DNA of 13,976 nucleotides from DASWRT01 sp036403035 (GTDB lineage Bacteria > Pseudomonadota > Alphaproteobacteria > ATCC43930 > CGMCC-115725). Every line of letters starts with the position of its first letter. The first letter of the stretch is position 1. Shown piece by piece: positions 1-7,024 of the stretch. The stretch is from positions 1 to 13,976 of the forward strand of contig DASWRT010000220.1 in the NCBI GenBank assembly GCA_036403035.1, read 5' to 3'. The notes under the pieces were generated by a model. It searched no databases and had not been told where the DNA came from. It saw only the letters and a list, made by a program, of their open reading frames with translations. The position numbers were made by a program, and so were the translations under genes.

Positions 1-935
1 ATGGAATGCAGGCTTCCGGCGTCGGCGTCGACGTAACGAAACGTCGTGAGTCCGACGCTGATGCGGCTTGCCTTGATGCCGTCCGGCGGCGTGAACCCGC
101 TTTGCCCCGCGAGCGCGATCAGCTCGTCGCCGAGGTCGCCCGTCGTGTCGAAGCCGGTCGGCGGGAAGGCGGAGAGGCCGTAGATGCCGTCCGAGATGAC
201 GCCGATGCCGCCGACCAGCTCCGACCCCTTGTAGAGCGGCAATCCACCGGGATCGGCGGAGAACCCGAGCGGCGAATGGTGCGGCCCGGGCCCGGGCGCA
301 CCGCCGCCGAGCGTCCCGCTGCCGCCGGGCACCGCGGTCGAAAGATCCGAACAGGGAAGCTGGCTGAACTGGACGCCGAACAGCGGACCGCTGGGCGTAT
401 GGTCCACAGGCGGATTGAAGTGCTCCTGGACGATCTGGCTGGCCGTGCGGCTCGTGAAGGCGTTGCCGTTCGACGAGAGATAGGCGCCGGTGATCGCCTT
501 CGCGATCGCCGCCAGCGTGCTCGGCACGGCCGCTCCGTCGAGCCCGGTGGCGACCGCCGGCGTCCGCTGCGAGGTGACGGTCACCGTCCCCGCCGTGCCC
601 GCCATCTGCATTACGCCGAGCACGTTGCCGACGCGGTCGACGACGGCGATCGTCGCCGGCGTGCCGCGCGCGGTCGCCTCGTTCGCCGCCTGCAGTATGG
701 CCGTCTGCACGTCGGCGGACGTGAGGCGCTGCGGCGCCGTGCTGGTGCCGCTCGAGCTGACGTTCTTGCTCTGAGTTCCGGTCCCGCCGCTGCCGCCCCC
801 GCAGCCGTAGAGCACGGCGCCGGCCGCGATGAGTGCCGCCCCGGCAAGAAGGTGGTGTGGGCGAATCGACCTAAGGTTGTCGCCGGAGCCGCACTGAGCG
901 GCCGCGCGGCGGCGCGCTGATCTCCCCAGAATCAC
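1..935 (-). CDS. GlcG/HbpS-type (DUF336) haem-binding lipoprotein, C-terminus beyond the window
   Basis: Open minus-strand frame with no stop, 311 codons to the window edge. The chosen start is GTG at 935, 11 bp after the stop of the decahaem cytochrome gene, with AAGG upstream. No better start is visible before the signal sequence. Residues 29-45 form a hydrophobic stretch ending in a lipobox-like LYGC (C45), followed by a Gly/Ser-rich linker, so an exported lipid-anchored protein is likely. Around residues 75-105 the pattern ARGTPATIAVVDRVGNVLG is typical of the GlcG/HbpS fold. The stretch AIAKAITGAYLSSNGNAFTS and a later GLPLYKG...VGGIGV element also fit that family, some members of which bind haem or cobalamin. 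Position as the next gene of the redox operon suggests a periplasmic partner of the multihaem cytochrome (inference). The start codon is uncertain because the n-region of 28 residues is long. Confidence 0.82.
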   Translation of the reverse strand, partial: MILGRSARRRAAAQCGSGDNLRSIRPHHLLAGAALIAAGAVLYGCGGGSGGTGTQSKNVSSSGTSTAPQRLTSADVQTAILQAANEATARGTPATIAVVDRVGNVLGVMQMAGTAGTVTVTSQRTPAVATGLDGAAVPSTLAAIAKAITGAYLSSNGNAFTSRTASQIVQEHFNPPVDHTPSGPLFGVQFSQLPCSDLSTAVPGGSGTLGGGAPGPGPHHSPLGFSADPGGLPLYKGSELVGGIGVISDGIYGLSAFPPTGFDTTGDLGDELIALAGQSGFTPPDGIKASRISVGLTTFRYVDADAGSLHS

Positions 936-946
936 GTCGCATCACC

Positions 947-2674
947 TTATTGCTTGTTCTGAGCCGTGATCGGCAGCGCCGTCCTCGGACGCATTGGACC
1001 GAGGTCGTGCCGATGAAAGTCGTGGCAGGAGATGCAGGTCGACGGAACCTTTGCCGACGCATTCTCGCTGCCGTGGCAATTCTGACAGCTTTCGATCTTC
1101 GGGAGAAGAAGATCGCTGCTGCTCACGGATGTTTCGGCGGCGTGGCAGTCGCCGCAGGATGTCGTGGTGTGCTTGGCGTGGGTGAAGTCCGCCTTCGGCA
1201 TGAACGACGCCTGCAGCAGGACGGGCTGCGTGCGCCATGTCGTCCCGTCGTTCTCGACCGTGTGGCAGGTGCCGCAGCCGCGCTTGTCGTCGAAGACGAA
1301 GCGCGTCATCTCGGCGGCCTTCGCCTTGGCCCAGGCCAGCGCCTCCAGCCGCTCCGGCTCGGTGAGCGGACGGCCGGGGCGGCGGCGCACGATCTCGGGC
1401 GCGTCAGGCTCGTTGGCGCCGGCGCCTTCGAGCGCGATCCGCGCATAATGGTCGGCGACCGTGCGGACCGCCGCCGCGGGGTCGCCGTGCGGCACCTTCA
1501 CCGCGGGGTTCGCCGCGTCGAACTTCAGCGTCTCGCCATGGCACGAGGCGCAGTGCTTCTCGAAGCTGATCGGCATCATGCCGATGCCGCCGGAGTCCGG
1601 CACATGGCAGCTCGCGCAGGTGAGCTTCTCCATGTTCTTGGGCCAGCCGGTCGGCATGAGGTGGTCCTTGTGCGGGAACTTAAGGTTCGGCTTGTCGACC
1701 GGGCGCAGATCGGAGTCGAGCGACACCCGCACGATCTTCTTCGCCGCCGCGTCGGCGACCACCGACACCTTGAACTGCGGATGGCCGGCGCCGAACGGCC
1801 CGACATTCGACAGCTCGGTGTTCGGCGCGACCGACTTGATGTTGGCGTGGCAGTCCGTGCACTGGCTCTCCGCCCGCACGATCGCGCCGTGCGGGCCGTT
1901 ATGCTCCTGATGGCAGGAGCCGCACCGCGTCTGGTCGAGCGCCGCGACCTGTACGACCTTCGGGTCGGCGTGGTGCTGTATCCCGGAATGGCACGTCAGG
2001 CACGCCTCGTCCCGCACCATCACGAACGGCTTGTCGTGGCAGGCTTGGCAGTTGTCGGCGAAGCTTTTGTGCGGGTCCGACAGCTCGCCCGCGGTCCAGG
2101 ACAGGTTCACCGCCTTGGGCAGGGCGCGCTGCTTCGCCGGCGCGGCGGCGTCTTGGCGCAGGTTCGGCCGCGGGTCCGGATGCCGGTCGAGGAAGAAGGC
2201 GCCGACCGGAAGCGCGAAGAACAGCAGCGCGATGACGGCGAAGGCGAACCACGACATGCCCCGCTTGCCGAGTCCGGAGCGGTCGAGGCCGATCCGGCTA
2301 TGCGACTGCAGCCGGGCGAGATCGTCGCCGAGCGGCTCCTTCATCTCCAGCGTCAGCGCGACGTCGAAGCCCGGCGGCGGTTCGACGACGATGATTTCGT
2401 ACGGGCCGATCCGGATGACGTCGCCGATCTTGACCGCCGAGGCGCCGGTCACCGCGCCGTTGATGCGCAGCGGGTTCGGACCGACCTGATTGATGAACAG
2501 CCCGGATTCGTTGGCGTGCAGTTCCGCCTCGGCGAGGCCGACGCGCACGTCGGGCAGCAGAACCTCGTTGTCTGTGCCGCGCCCGAAGCGCAGCACCTCG
2601 GCGCCGGCCGTGGCCGGACGCTTGGATAGGCTGCCGTTCTTGCGAACGGTAAGCGTAGTGACCTGAACCTGCAC
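947..2674 (-). CDS. FHA-like domain / single TM / decahaem c-type cytochrome
   Basis: 575 aa. Residues about 25-97 resemble a forkhead-associated domain (GRGTDNEVLLPD at 31-42, N67, ING at 71-73). The usual Ser and His of the phosphothreonine site are replaced in the aligned segment 45-52 (VGLAEAEL). A basic patch (GKRG, 136-139) precedes one hydrophobic helix at about 141-162. Ten CXXCH haem motifs follow, starting at C209, C225, C251, C272, C353, C375, C467, C507, C530 and C547, with many extra histidines that could be distal ligands (e.g. H298, H335, H338, H499, H502). The positive-inside rule puts the FHA-like part in the cytoplasm and the haems in the periplasm; the helix would act as an uncleaved signal anchor. 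Start GTG at 2674 has GGGAG 8 nt upstream. It lies 50 bp after the cytochrome b-like gene and 11 bp before the haem-binding lipoprotein. Likely role is periplasmic electron transfer; partner and substrate are unknown. Confidence 0.92.
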   Translation of the reverse strand: MQVQVTTLTVRKNGSLSKRPATAGAEVLRFGRGTDNEVLLPDVRVGLAEAELHANESGLFINQVGPNPLRINGAVTGASAVKIGDVIRIGPYEIIVVEPPPGFDVALTLEMKEPLGDDLARLQSHSRIGLDRSGLGKRGMSWFAFAVIALLFFALPVGAFFLDRHPDPRPNLRQDAAAPAKQRALPKAVNLSWTAGELSDPHKSFADNCQACHDKPFVMVRDEACLTCHSGIQHHADPKVVQVAALDQTRCGSCHQEHNGPHGAIVRAESQCTDCHANIKSVAPNTELSNVGPFGAGHPQFKVSVVADAAAKKIVRVSLDSDLRPVDKPNLKFPHKDHLMPTGWPKNMEKLTCASCHVPDSGGIGMMPISFEKHCASCHGETLKFDAANPAVKVPHGDPAAAVRTVADHYARIALEGAGANEPDAPEIVRRRPGRPLTEPERLEALAWAKAKAAEMTRFVFDDKRGCGTCHTVENDGTTWRTQPVLLQASFMPKADFTHAKHTTTSCGDCHAAETSVSSSDLLLPKIESCQNCHGSENASAKVPSTCISCHDFHRHDLGPMRPRTALPITAQNKQ

Positions 2675-2724
2675 GGACTAGACTCCCGCCGCCGCTGCGC
2701 CGATCGCGACACGCACCATGTTGC

Positions 2725-3681
2725 TCACCAGTAGAAGAAGACGGACACGATGTGCGCAACGAGCGCCGCGAGCAGACCGAAGGTCAGCGGCACATGGAAG
2801 TACAGCCAAATGTCCATGATTGCTTTGTATTGGATATCGCGGCGGATCCTCTCGAGGAACTCGGCCTTCTGACTGAGCAGGATAAGCAGCGCCCGCGCGG
2901 CCCGCTCCTGCTGCGGCGGCAGACGCTTGGCCATCTGCTGGACCTGGCGGAGCGCCGCCGCCGTCGCGCAGGACGGGTCCCGGCCGGAGAGCTGCCGCCA
3001 TTTAGAGCCGCCGACGCGGGTCGCCTGATTGGCGTGCGCGACGACGAGCGCGATCTCGTCGTTGAGGGTCATCGCCGTCTGCCGCGCCTCTCCGTCGAGC
3101 GTCGCGACGCGGCTCAGCATCTGCCCCATCGTCGCGCCGCGGCGGTTGGCGGTCATCAGCGTCGGATAGCGGGTATAGGCGAAGACCCCGAAAGCGCCGC
3201 TCGCGATCACCAGCATCATCAGCACGTACGAGAGCGTGTGCACGTTCCAGCCGAACTGGAAGCCGGTATGGAGCGTCGCGACGACGATCAGCGACAGGCC
3301 GAGATAGACGTGCGCCGAGAGCCACGCCTGGACCCGGCCGGCCGCCGACGCATAGGCCCGCTTGCGGTAGCCGAACCACGTCAGCCAGAAGATGAGGCCC
3401 GCGCCGATCGTGCCGAGCGTGTACCCGAGCCACGTGCCGCCATTCGGCGGCTGGAGCGGGCTGTGCAAAGCGTAGGCGACGATCGAAACGAGGCACAGCA
3501 CCGTCGCCAGCTTCATGAAAAAGAAGCGGCGGACGACGAGGAACGATTCGTGCGTGTCGGTTTCGAACGGACGCGGCGCGGTCCGCGCCGGCGGCGGAGC
3601 GGCGGTTTTGTCGGCAGCGGCCGGGCCGACCGGCACGGCGGCGGGGGAGACGGCGGCGTGATCGGTCATAGGCTTCTTCAC
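2725..3681 (-). CDS. Membrane di-haem cytochrome b-like electron carrier
   Basis: 318 aa, no close family recognised with certainty. A Pro/Ala-rich N-terminus (about 11-36) is followed by five hydrophobic segments at roughly 55-72, 85-104, 120-140, 150-170 and 292-316. A charged, mostly helical loop of about 115 residues separates the last two. H124 and H138 lie in the third segment and H296 and H310 in the fifth, both pairs 14 apart, as in bis-His di-haem b cytochromes. With the N-terminus inside (RR at 51-52, RKR at 106-108), segments 3 and 5 run parallel, so H124/H296 would hold the inner haem and H138/H310 the outer one (inference). The GTG start at 3681 is one base after the TGA of the upstream FAD/Fe-S gene, implying translational coupling; an in-frame ATG at 3669 is an alternative. 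It probably links the cytoplasmic reductase to the periplasmic decahaem cytochrome. Confidence 0.85.
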   Translation of the reverse strand: MKKPMTDHAAVSPAAVPVGPAAADKTAAPPPARTAPRPFETDTHESFLVVRRFFFMKLATVLCLVSIVAYALHSPLQPPNGGTWLGYTLGTIGAGLIFWLTWFGYRKRAYASAAGRVQAWLSAHVYLGLSLIVVATLHTGFQFGWNVHTLSYVLMMLVIASGAFGVFAYTRYPTLMTANRRGATMGQMLSRVATLDGEARQTAMTLNDEIALVVAHANQATRVGGSKWRQLSGRDPSCATAAALRQVQQMAKRLPPQQERAARALLILLSQKAEFLERIRRDIQYKAIMDIWLYFHVPLTFGLLAALVAHIVSVFFYW

Positions 3682-3682
3682 C

Positions 3683-6079
3683 TCAGACGGCGCGGTCGCG
3701 CACGAAGGCGATGAACGCCTCGGGGTTGACGCGGATCGCCGCGCCGGTCGGGCAGGCGCGGACGCACGCGGGACCGGCGTCGTCGCCCTTGCACATGTCG
3801 CACTTCACGGCGTGCTTGCCGCCGGTGCGCTTGGCGAGACCCTGCGGGGTTTTGTCCTCGCCCGGCCCGTACCCGCTGCCGAAGAAGAGCCAGTTCAGCA
3901 GGCCCGGCTTCGGCGCCGGCACCGCCGCCATCTGGATGACGCCGTAGGGGCAGTTGCGTTCGCAGTTGCCGCAGCCGATGCAATCGTCGGTGATGTAGAC
4001 CTCGCCGGTCTTGTCGCGCTTGATCGCGTCGGCCGGGCAATCCTTCATGCAGTGCGGATGCTCGCAATGCCGGCACGAGGTCGGCACGTGGATCGACGCG
4101 AAGGTCGGCCCCGCCTCGCGGTTCAGCCGCGAGACCCCGTGGTGGGTCTCGGCGCACGCCTTCTCGCAATTGTCGCAGCGGACGCAGAGCGCTTCGTCGA
4201 TCAGCAGGACGTCGGTCGCCTCGCCGATGCCCTGCTCCAGCAGGAACTGGATCAGGCCGCCGTTCTCCGGCCGCATCTCGGTGCGCGCCTTTTCGACCAG
4301 CCGGCTCTCCAGCTTCGACTTCACCTGCCGGAGCAGCTCGGGATCGCGGTCGAGCAGCGCGCGGAACGCGGCGCTGTCGATCTTGATCGTCTCCGTTGCG
4401 ACCGACGCCTTGACCGTCGCCGAGCGCGGCGCCTTGGTCAGCATCGCCATCTCGCCGACATAGTTGCCGGCCGGCAGGTAGGAGAGGACGATGTCCTTGC
4501 CGCCGATGCGGCGGGACACGCTGACCGCGCCGGAGCGGATCAGAAAGACCGGCTCGTCCTGCGCCCCCTCCTCGATCAGCACCTCGTTGGGCTTGAACGA
4601 GACGAGTTCCGCGGAGCGGACCACCTCGTCGAGGACCGAATCCTCGACCTTCGGCGCGAGATAGGTCTTGATCTGCCGGACGATCGCCACTTGGTCGATC
4701 GCGCGCTTGATCTCCGGCACCGACCGCTGCAACCGGATCATCGTGTTGCGCGGCACCTCCAGCAGCAGCGCGTCGCTGCGCGCCACCACCGTCGCCGTGC
4801 GGCGGCGGCCGGCGATCAGGCCCATCTCGCCGAAGAACTGCCCGGGCCCCAGCGTCACCACCTCGGCAGGGTTCGCCGGGTTGACCTGGATATCGACCTC
4901 GCCGTGCAGGATCGTGAAGAACGAATTGGTGAAGTCGCCCCGCTCGAACACGACCGAGCCGGGCGCCTTCTGGTGGACGCTGGCGCTGAGCAGGAACTCG
5001 CGGATCTGAAGCGTCGTGAGCGCGGCGTAGATCGGCAGGCGAGCGCGGATCAGGTCGATCAGCTCGCTCACCTTCAGCTTCGTCGGCAGCGAATCGAGCT
5101 TCCCCTGGATCAGCGGTTCGTCGGCGGGGGCGATATTGTTGCCGAGGATGAACTCGACGACCTCGTACCCCTGGTTCATGCACTGCTTGATCAGCGGATA
5201 GCCCGCCAGGGCGCCGATGATGTACAGGCCGGGAACGTTCGATTCGTACTGGTCGCTGACCTGCGGGAAGGCGGTGGGATTCGGGCTCGGGAAGACGATG
5301 CCGCACGATTCGACGAACTTGCGCGGCGGCAGCGCGCCGATTCGCGCGATGATCCGGTTGCACGGGACCTGCATCTCGCCGTCCGGCACGCTCAGCGTCA
5401 GCATGCCGGGCTCGATCTTCTTCGCGCCCGCGTTGAAGACGACCTGAAGCGAGCCGTCCTTCATGCCGGCCTGGACCAGCGCCACGTTGCCGGGCTTCGC
5501 GTACGGGAACTCGCCCTGGTTGTTGACCAGCGTGACGTTGTTGCCGGCGGACAGCGCGATCGCGTTCTCGATGCCGGCGTCGCCGCCGCCGATCACGACG
5601 ATGTTCTCGTCCTTGTATTCGTCGGGATCGTCGAGCTGGTACTGCACGCGCTCCCAGGCGTCGCCGGGAACGCCGAGCTTGCGCAGGTTGCCCTGCAGCC
5701 CGATGCCGAGGATCACCGCCTCGGCCTCGATCACCTCGCCGCTCGCCAGCGTCAGCTTGAAGTCGCCGCGCTGGCCGGTGATCGCCGTCACCTCGGCGCT
5801 GAAGCGCACGTTGACCTTGGCGCTGTCCGCGATGCCGCGATCCCAGGTCTGCAGGATCTCCTCGCGCGAACTCTCCTTGAAGCCGAGATCGCTGCGCAGC
5901 GGCAGCGTGTTCGGCGTCGCCATCACGTGCTTCTTCTTCTGATACTTGTAGATGGTATCGGAGAAGTGCGGCGTGCGCTCCAGCAGGATATGCGAAGTGC
6001 CGCGCTTCGCCGCGCGCGCGGCCGCGCTCAACCCGCCGGGCCCCGACCCGACGATCGCGATCGCGTAGCGTTCACCCAT
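3683..6079 (-). CDS. FAD/NAD(P) oxidoreductase - two cNMP-binding domains - four-cluster [4Fe-4S] ferredoxin fusion
   Basis: 798 aa, no signal peptide or membrane segment, so cytoplasmic. Residues 1-320 are a two-dinucleotide-fold reductase: FAD motif GSGPGG (11-16), NAD(P) motif GGGDAG (164-169) and the C-terminal FAD segment NVPGLYIIGA (281-290). It lacks the CxxC disulphide of thioredoxin reductase, so that name would be wrong. Two cyclic-nucleotide-binding domains follow (about 350-465 and 475-590). Their phosphate-binding cassettes are intact: G417-E418 with R427-T428, and G542-E543 with R552-S553. The C-terminal 630-790 has sixteen cysteines in four groups (632/635/638/642, 669/672/677/681, 700/703/706/710, 760/763/772/776), the layout of DmsB/NrfC-type proteins with four [4Fe-4S] clusters. 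It is the first gene of the operon; an AGGGGG ribosome site lies 9 nt before the ATG. It probably exchanges electrons between NAD(P)H and the membrane cytochrome under cyclic-nucleotide control (inference). Confidence 0.93.
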   Translation of the reverse strand: MGERYAIAIVGSGPGGLSAAARAAKRGTSHILLERTPHFSDTIYKYQKKKHVMATPNTLPLRSDLGFKESSREEILQTWDRGIADSAKVNVRFSAEVTAITGQRGDFKLTLASGEVIEAEAVILGIGLQGNLRKLGVPGDAWERVQYQLDDPDEYKDENIVVIGGGDAGIENAIALSAGNNVTLVNNQGEFPYAKPGNVALVQAGMKDGSLQVVFNAGAKKIEPGMLTLSVPDGEMQVPCNRIIARIGALPPRKFVESCGIVFPSPNPTAFPQVSDQYESNVPGLYIIGALAGYPLIKQCMNQGYEVVEFILGNNIAPADEPLIQGKLDSLPTKLKVSELIDLIRARLPIYAALTTLQIREFLLSASVHQKAPGSVVFERGDFTNSFFTILHGEVDIQVNPANPAEVVTLGPGQFFGEMGLIAGRRRTATVVARSDALLLEVPRNTMIRLQRSVPEIKRAIDQVAIVRQIKTYLAPKVEDSVLDEVVRSAELVSFKPNEVLIEEGAQDEPVFLIRSGAVSVSRRIGGKDIVLSYLPAGNYVGEMAMLTKAPRSATVKASVATETIKIDSAAFRALLDRDPELLRQVKSKLESRLVEKARTEMRPENGGLIQFLLEQGIGEATDVLLIDEALCVRCDNCEKACAETHHGVSRLNREAGPTFASIHVPTSCRHCEHPHCMKDCPADAIKRDKTGEVYITDDCIGCGNCERNCPYGVIQMAAVPAPKPGLLNWLFFGSGYGPGEDKTPQGLAKRTGGKHAVKCDMCKGDDAGPACVRACPTGAAIRVNPEAFIAFVRDRAV

Positions 6080-6217
6080 ATGAAAAGTCCCCCTAACACG
6101 CCCGCCCGAACGGACGGCCCGGCCCTTCTCAGGACCTACGCGATGTGCGTAATTTCATCTGCTAATTTATTGCTGGTGACGATATCGTAAAAAACTAAGC
6201 CGGGTCAAACGACAGAA
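6080..6217. promoter_or_regulatory. Divergent intergenic region with A+T-rich core
   Basis: Gap between the redox operon (leftward) and the cysteine-rich lipoprotein (rightward). About 6145-6198 is clearly richer in A+T than the surroundings and holds a perfect 10 bp palindrome ACGATATCGT (6179-6188). A weak leftward promoter can be drawn on the minus strand (TTTTAC, 17 nt, TAAATT), but neither box is close to consensus. I see no convincing FNR or CRP half-site pair. Control of both flanking genes from here is inferred from layout only. Confidence 0.4.
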
Positions 6218-6808
6218 ATGCGCAGAACCTTGTTGCATCGACCTTTTCGCTCCGACGTTGCGGCAATGCCGCGGCCCAGCGCCGCGGCGCGGCTGCGGCG
6301 TGCCGTCCTCGCCTTGCTGCTGCCGCTCGGCGTCGCGTCCTGCGGCGGCGTCTGGTGGCCGGGCGGGGGCGGCGATCCGACCGATCCGGAAGCGACGTTC
6401 GCCCGCGCGTACTGGTACGAGGCGCAAGGCGCGACGGGCGAGGCCATGCGCGACTACGACGTCGTCATCGAACAGCATCCGCGATCGCCGCTCGCGGCGA
6501 TCGCGCGCGAGCGGCTGGGCGGGCTCGGCGGCAGCGGATCCGCCGCCCCGGATCCGGGCGACCTCGCCCAGGGCGACGCCGCCTGCACCACACCCGGCCT
6601 CTATCCGAAGGACGGCCAGTGGTGCGGCATCGTCCGCAAGCGATTCGATCCCTACGTCCAGGTCGAGGTGACGCACCTGCGATTCGGCACGATCTGGGCG
6701 CTGGGCTTCAGCCGGTCGGTCTGCACCGGCAACCGCTTCCTCGGCTACTTCTCCTATGGCGAGCGCGTCTGGGTCCCGCGCACCTGCCTCGTGACGGGAA
6801 GGATCTGA
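6218..6808 (+). CDS. Cysteine-rich lipoprotein with TPR-like helix pair
   Basis: 196 aa, function not recognised. A basic segment (RLRR) and hydrophobic run (LALLLPLGVA) end in a lipobox with C42 as the likely lipidated cysteine. Residues 58-100 (ATFARAYWYEAQG through IARERLGGL) resemble a single tetratricopeptide-like helix pair of the kind found in outer-membrane assembly lipoproteins. The C-terminal half has four cysteines (123, 136, 169, 190) that could form two disulphides in the periplasm. The ATG at 6266 (MPRPSAAARLRR) gives a more typical signal peptide than the ATG at 6218; neither has a strong ribosome site, so the start is open. It is transcribed away from the redox operon and is followed by about 200 bp without a gene before uppP. 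A link to the redox genes is possible but unproven. Confidence 0.78.
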   Translation: MRRTLLHRPFRSDVAAMPRPSAAARLRRAVLALLLPLGVASCGGVWWPGGGGDPTDPEATFARAYWYEAQGATGEAMRDYDVVIEQHPRSPLAAIARERLGGLGGSGSAAPDPGDLAQGDAACTTPGLYPKDGQWCGIVRKRFDPYVQVEVTHLRFGTIWALGFSRSVCTGNRFLGYFSYGERVWVPRTCLVTGRI

Positions 6809-6920
6809 TCCGGCGGTCGCCGGCGAGCCCGATTCGCCGCCTGAACGTCACCCGCCCGGCGGCGGCGAAGGCCGGCGCGAACGACAGTCATCGGCGGCTT
6901 TCGCGGAGCCCGTTCCGCGC

Positions 6921-6951
6921 TTGACAGAGGCAGGCGATCCGAGCGTTATAC
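6921..6951 (+). promoter_or_regulatory. Sigma-70-type promoter of uppP
   Basis: A perfect -35 box TTGACA (6921-6926) is followed after 18-19 nt by GTTATA/TTATAC (6945-6951), about 75 bp before the uppP start. The rest of 6809-7024 holds no gene that I can support. Confidence 0.6.
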
Positions 6952-7024
6952 CGCCGCCTTGCGGCCGCCGCCGTGCGCGCCAGTCATTACCTGCGCTTAT
7001 CTTTACCGCCTACAAAGGCTCGTC

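Noticed and set aside
6..920. 304-codon plus-strand open frame at the left edge
   Set aside because: Arg/Ala-rich with no domain. The minus strand of the same stretch gives a lipoprotein with GlcG/HbpS motifs in operon position.
950..2629. 559-codon plus-strand open frame opposite the decahaem cytochrome
   Set aside because: The ten CXXCH motifs are on the minus strand. The plus frame is a compositional artefact.
3812..6190. 792-codon plus-strand open frame opposite the FAD/Fe-S gene
   Set aside because: Shadow of the minus-strand gene, which has clear FAD, cNMP and Fe-S motifs. The plus frame is Arg/Asp/Leu-rich without motifs.
6809..6924. Extra gene between the cysteine-rich lipoprotein and uppP
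   Set aside because: The open frame here is the tail of a shadow frame of the lipoprotein gene. It has no start, ribosome site or family features of its own.
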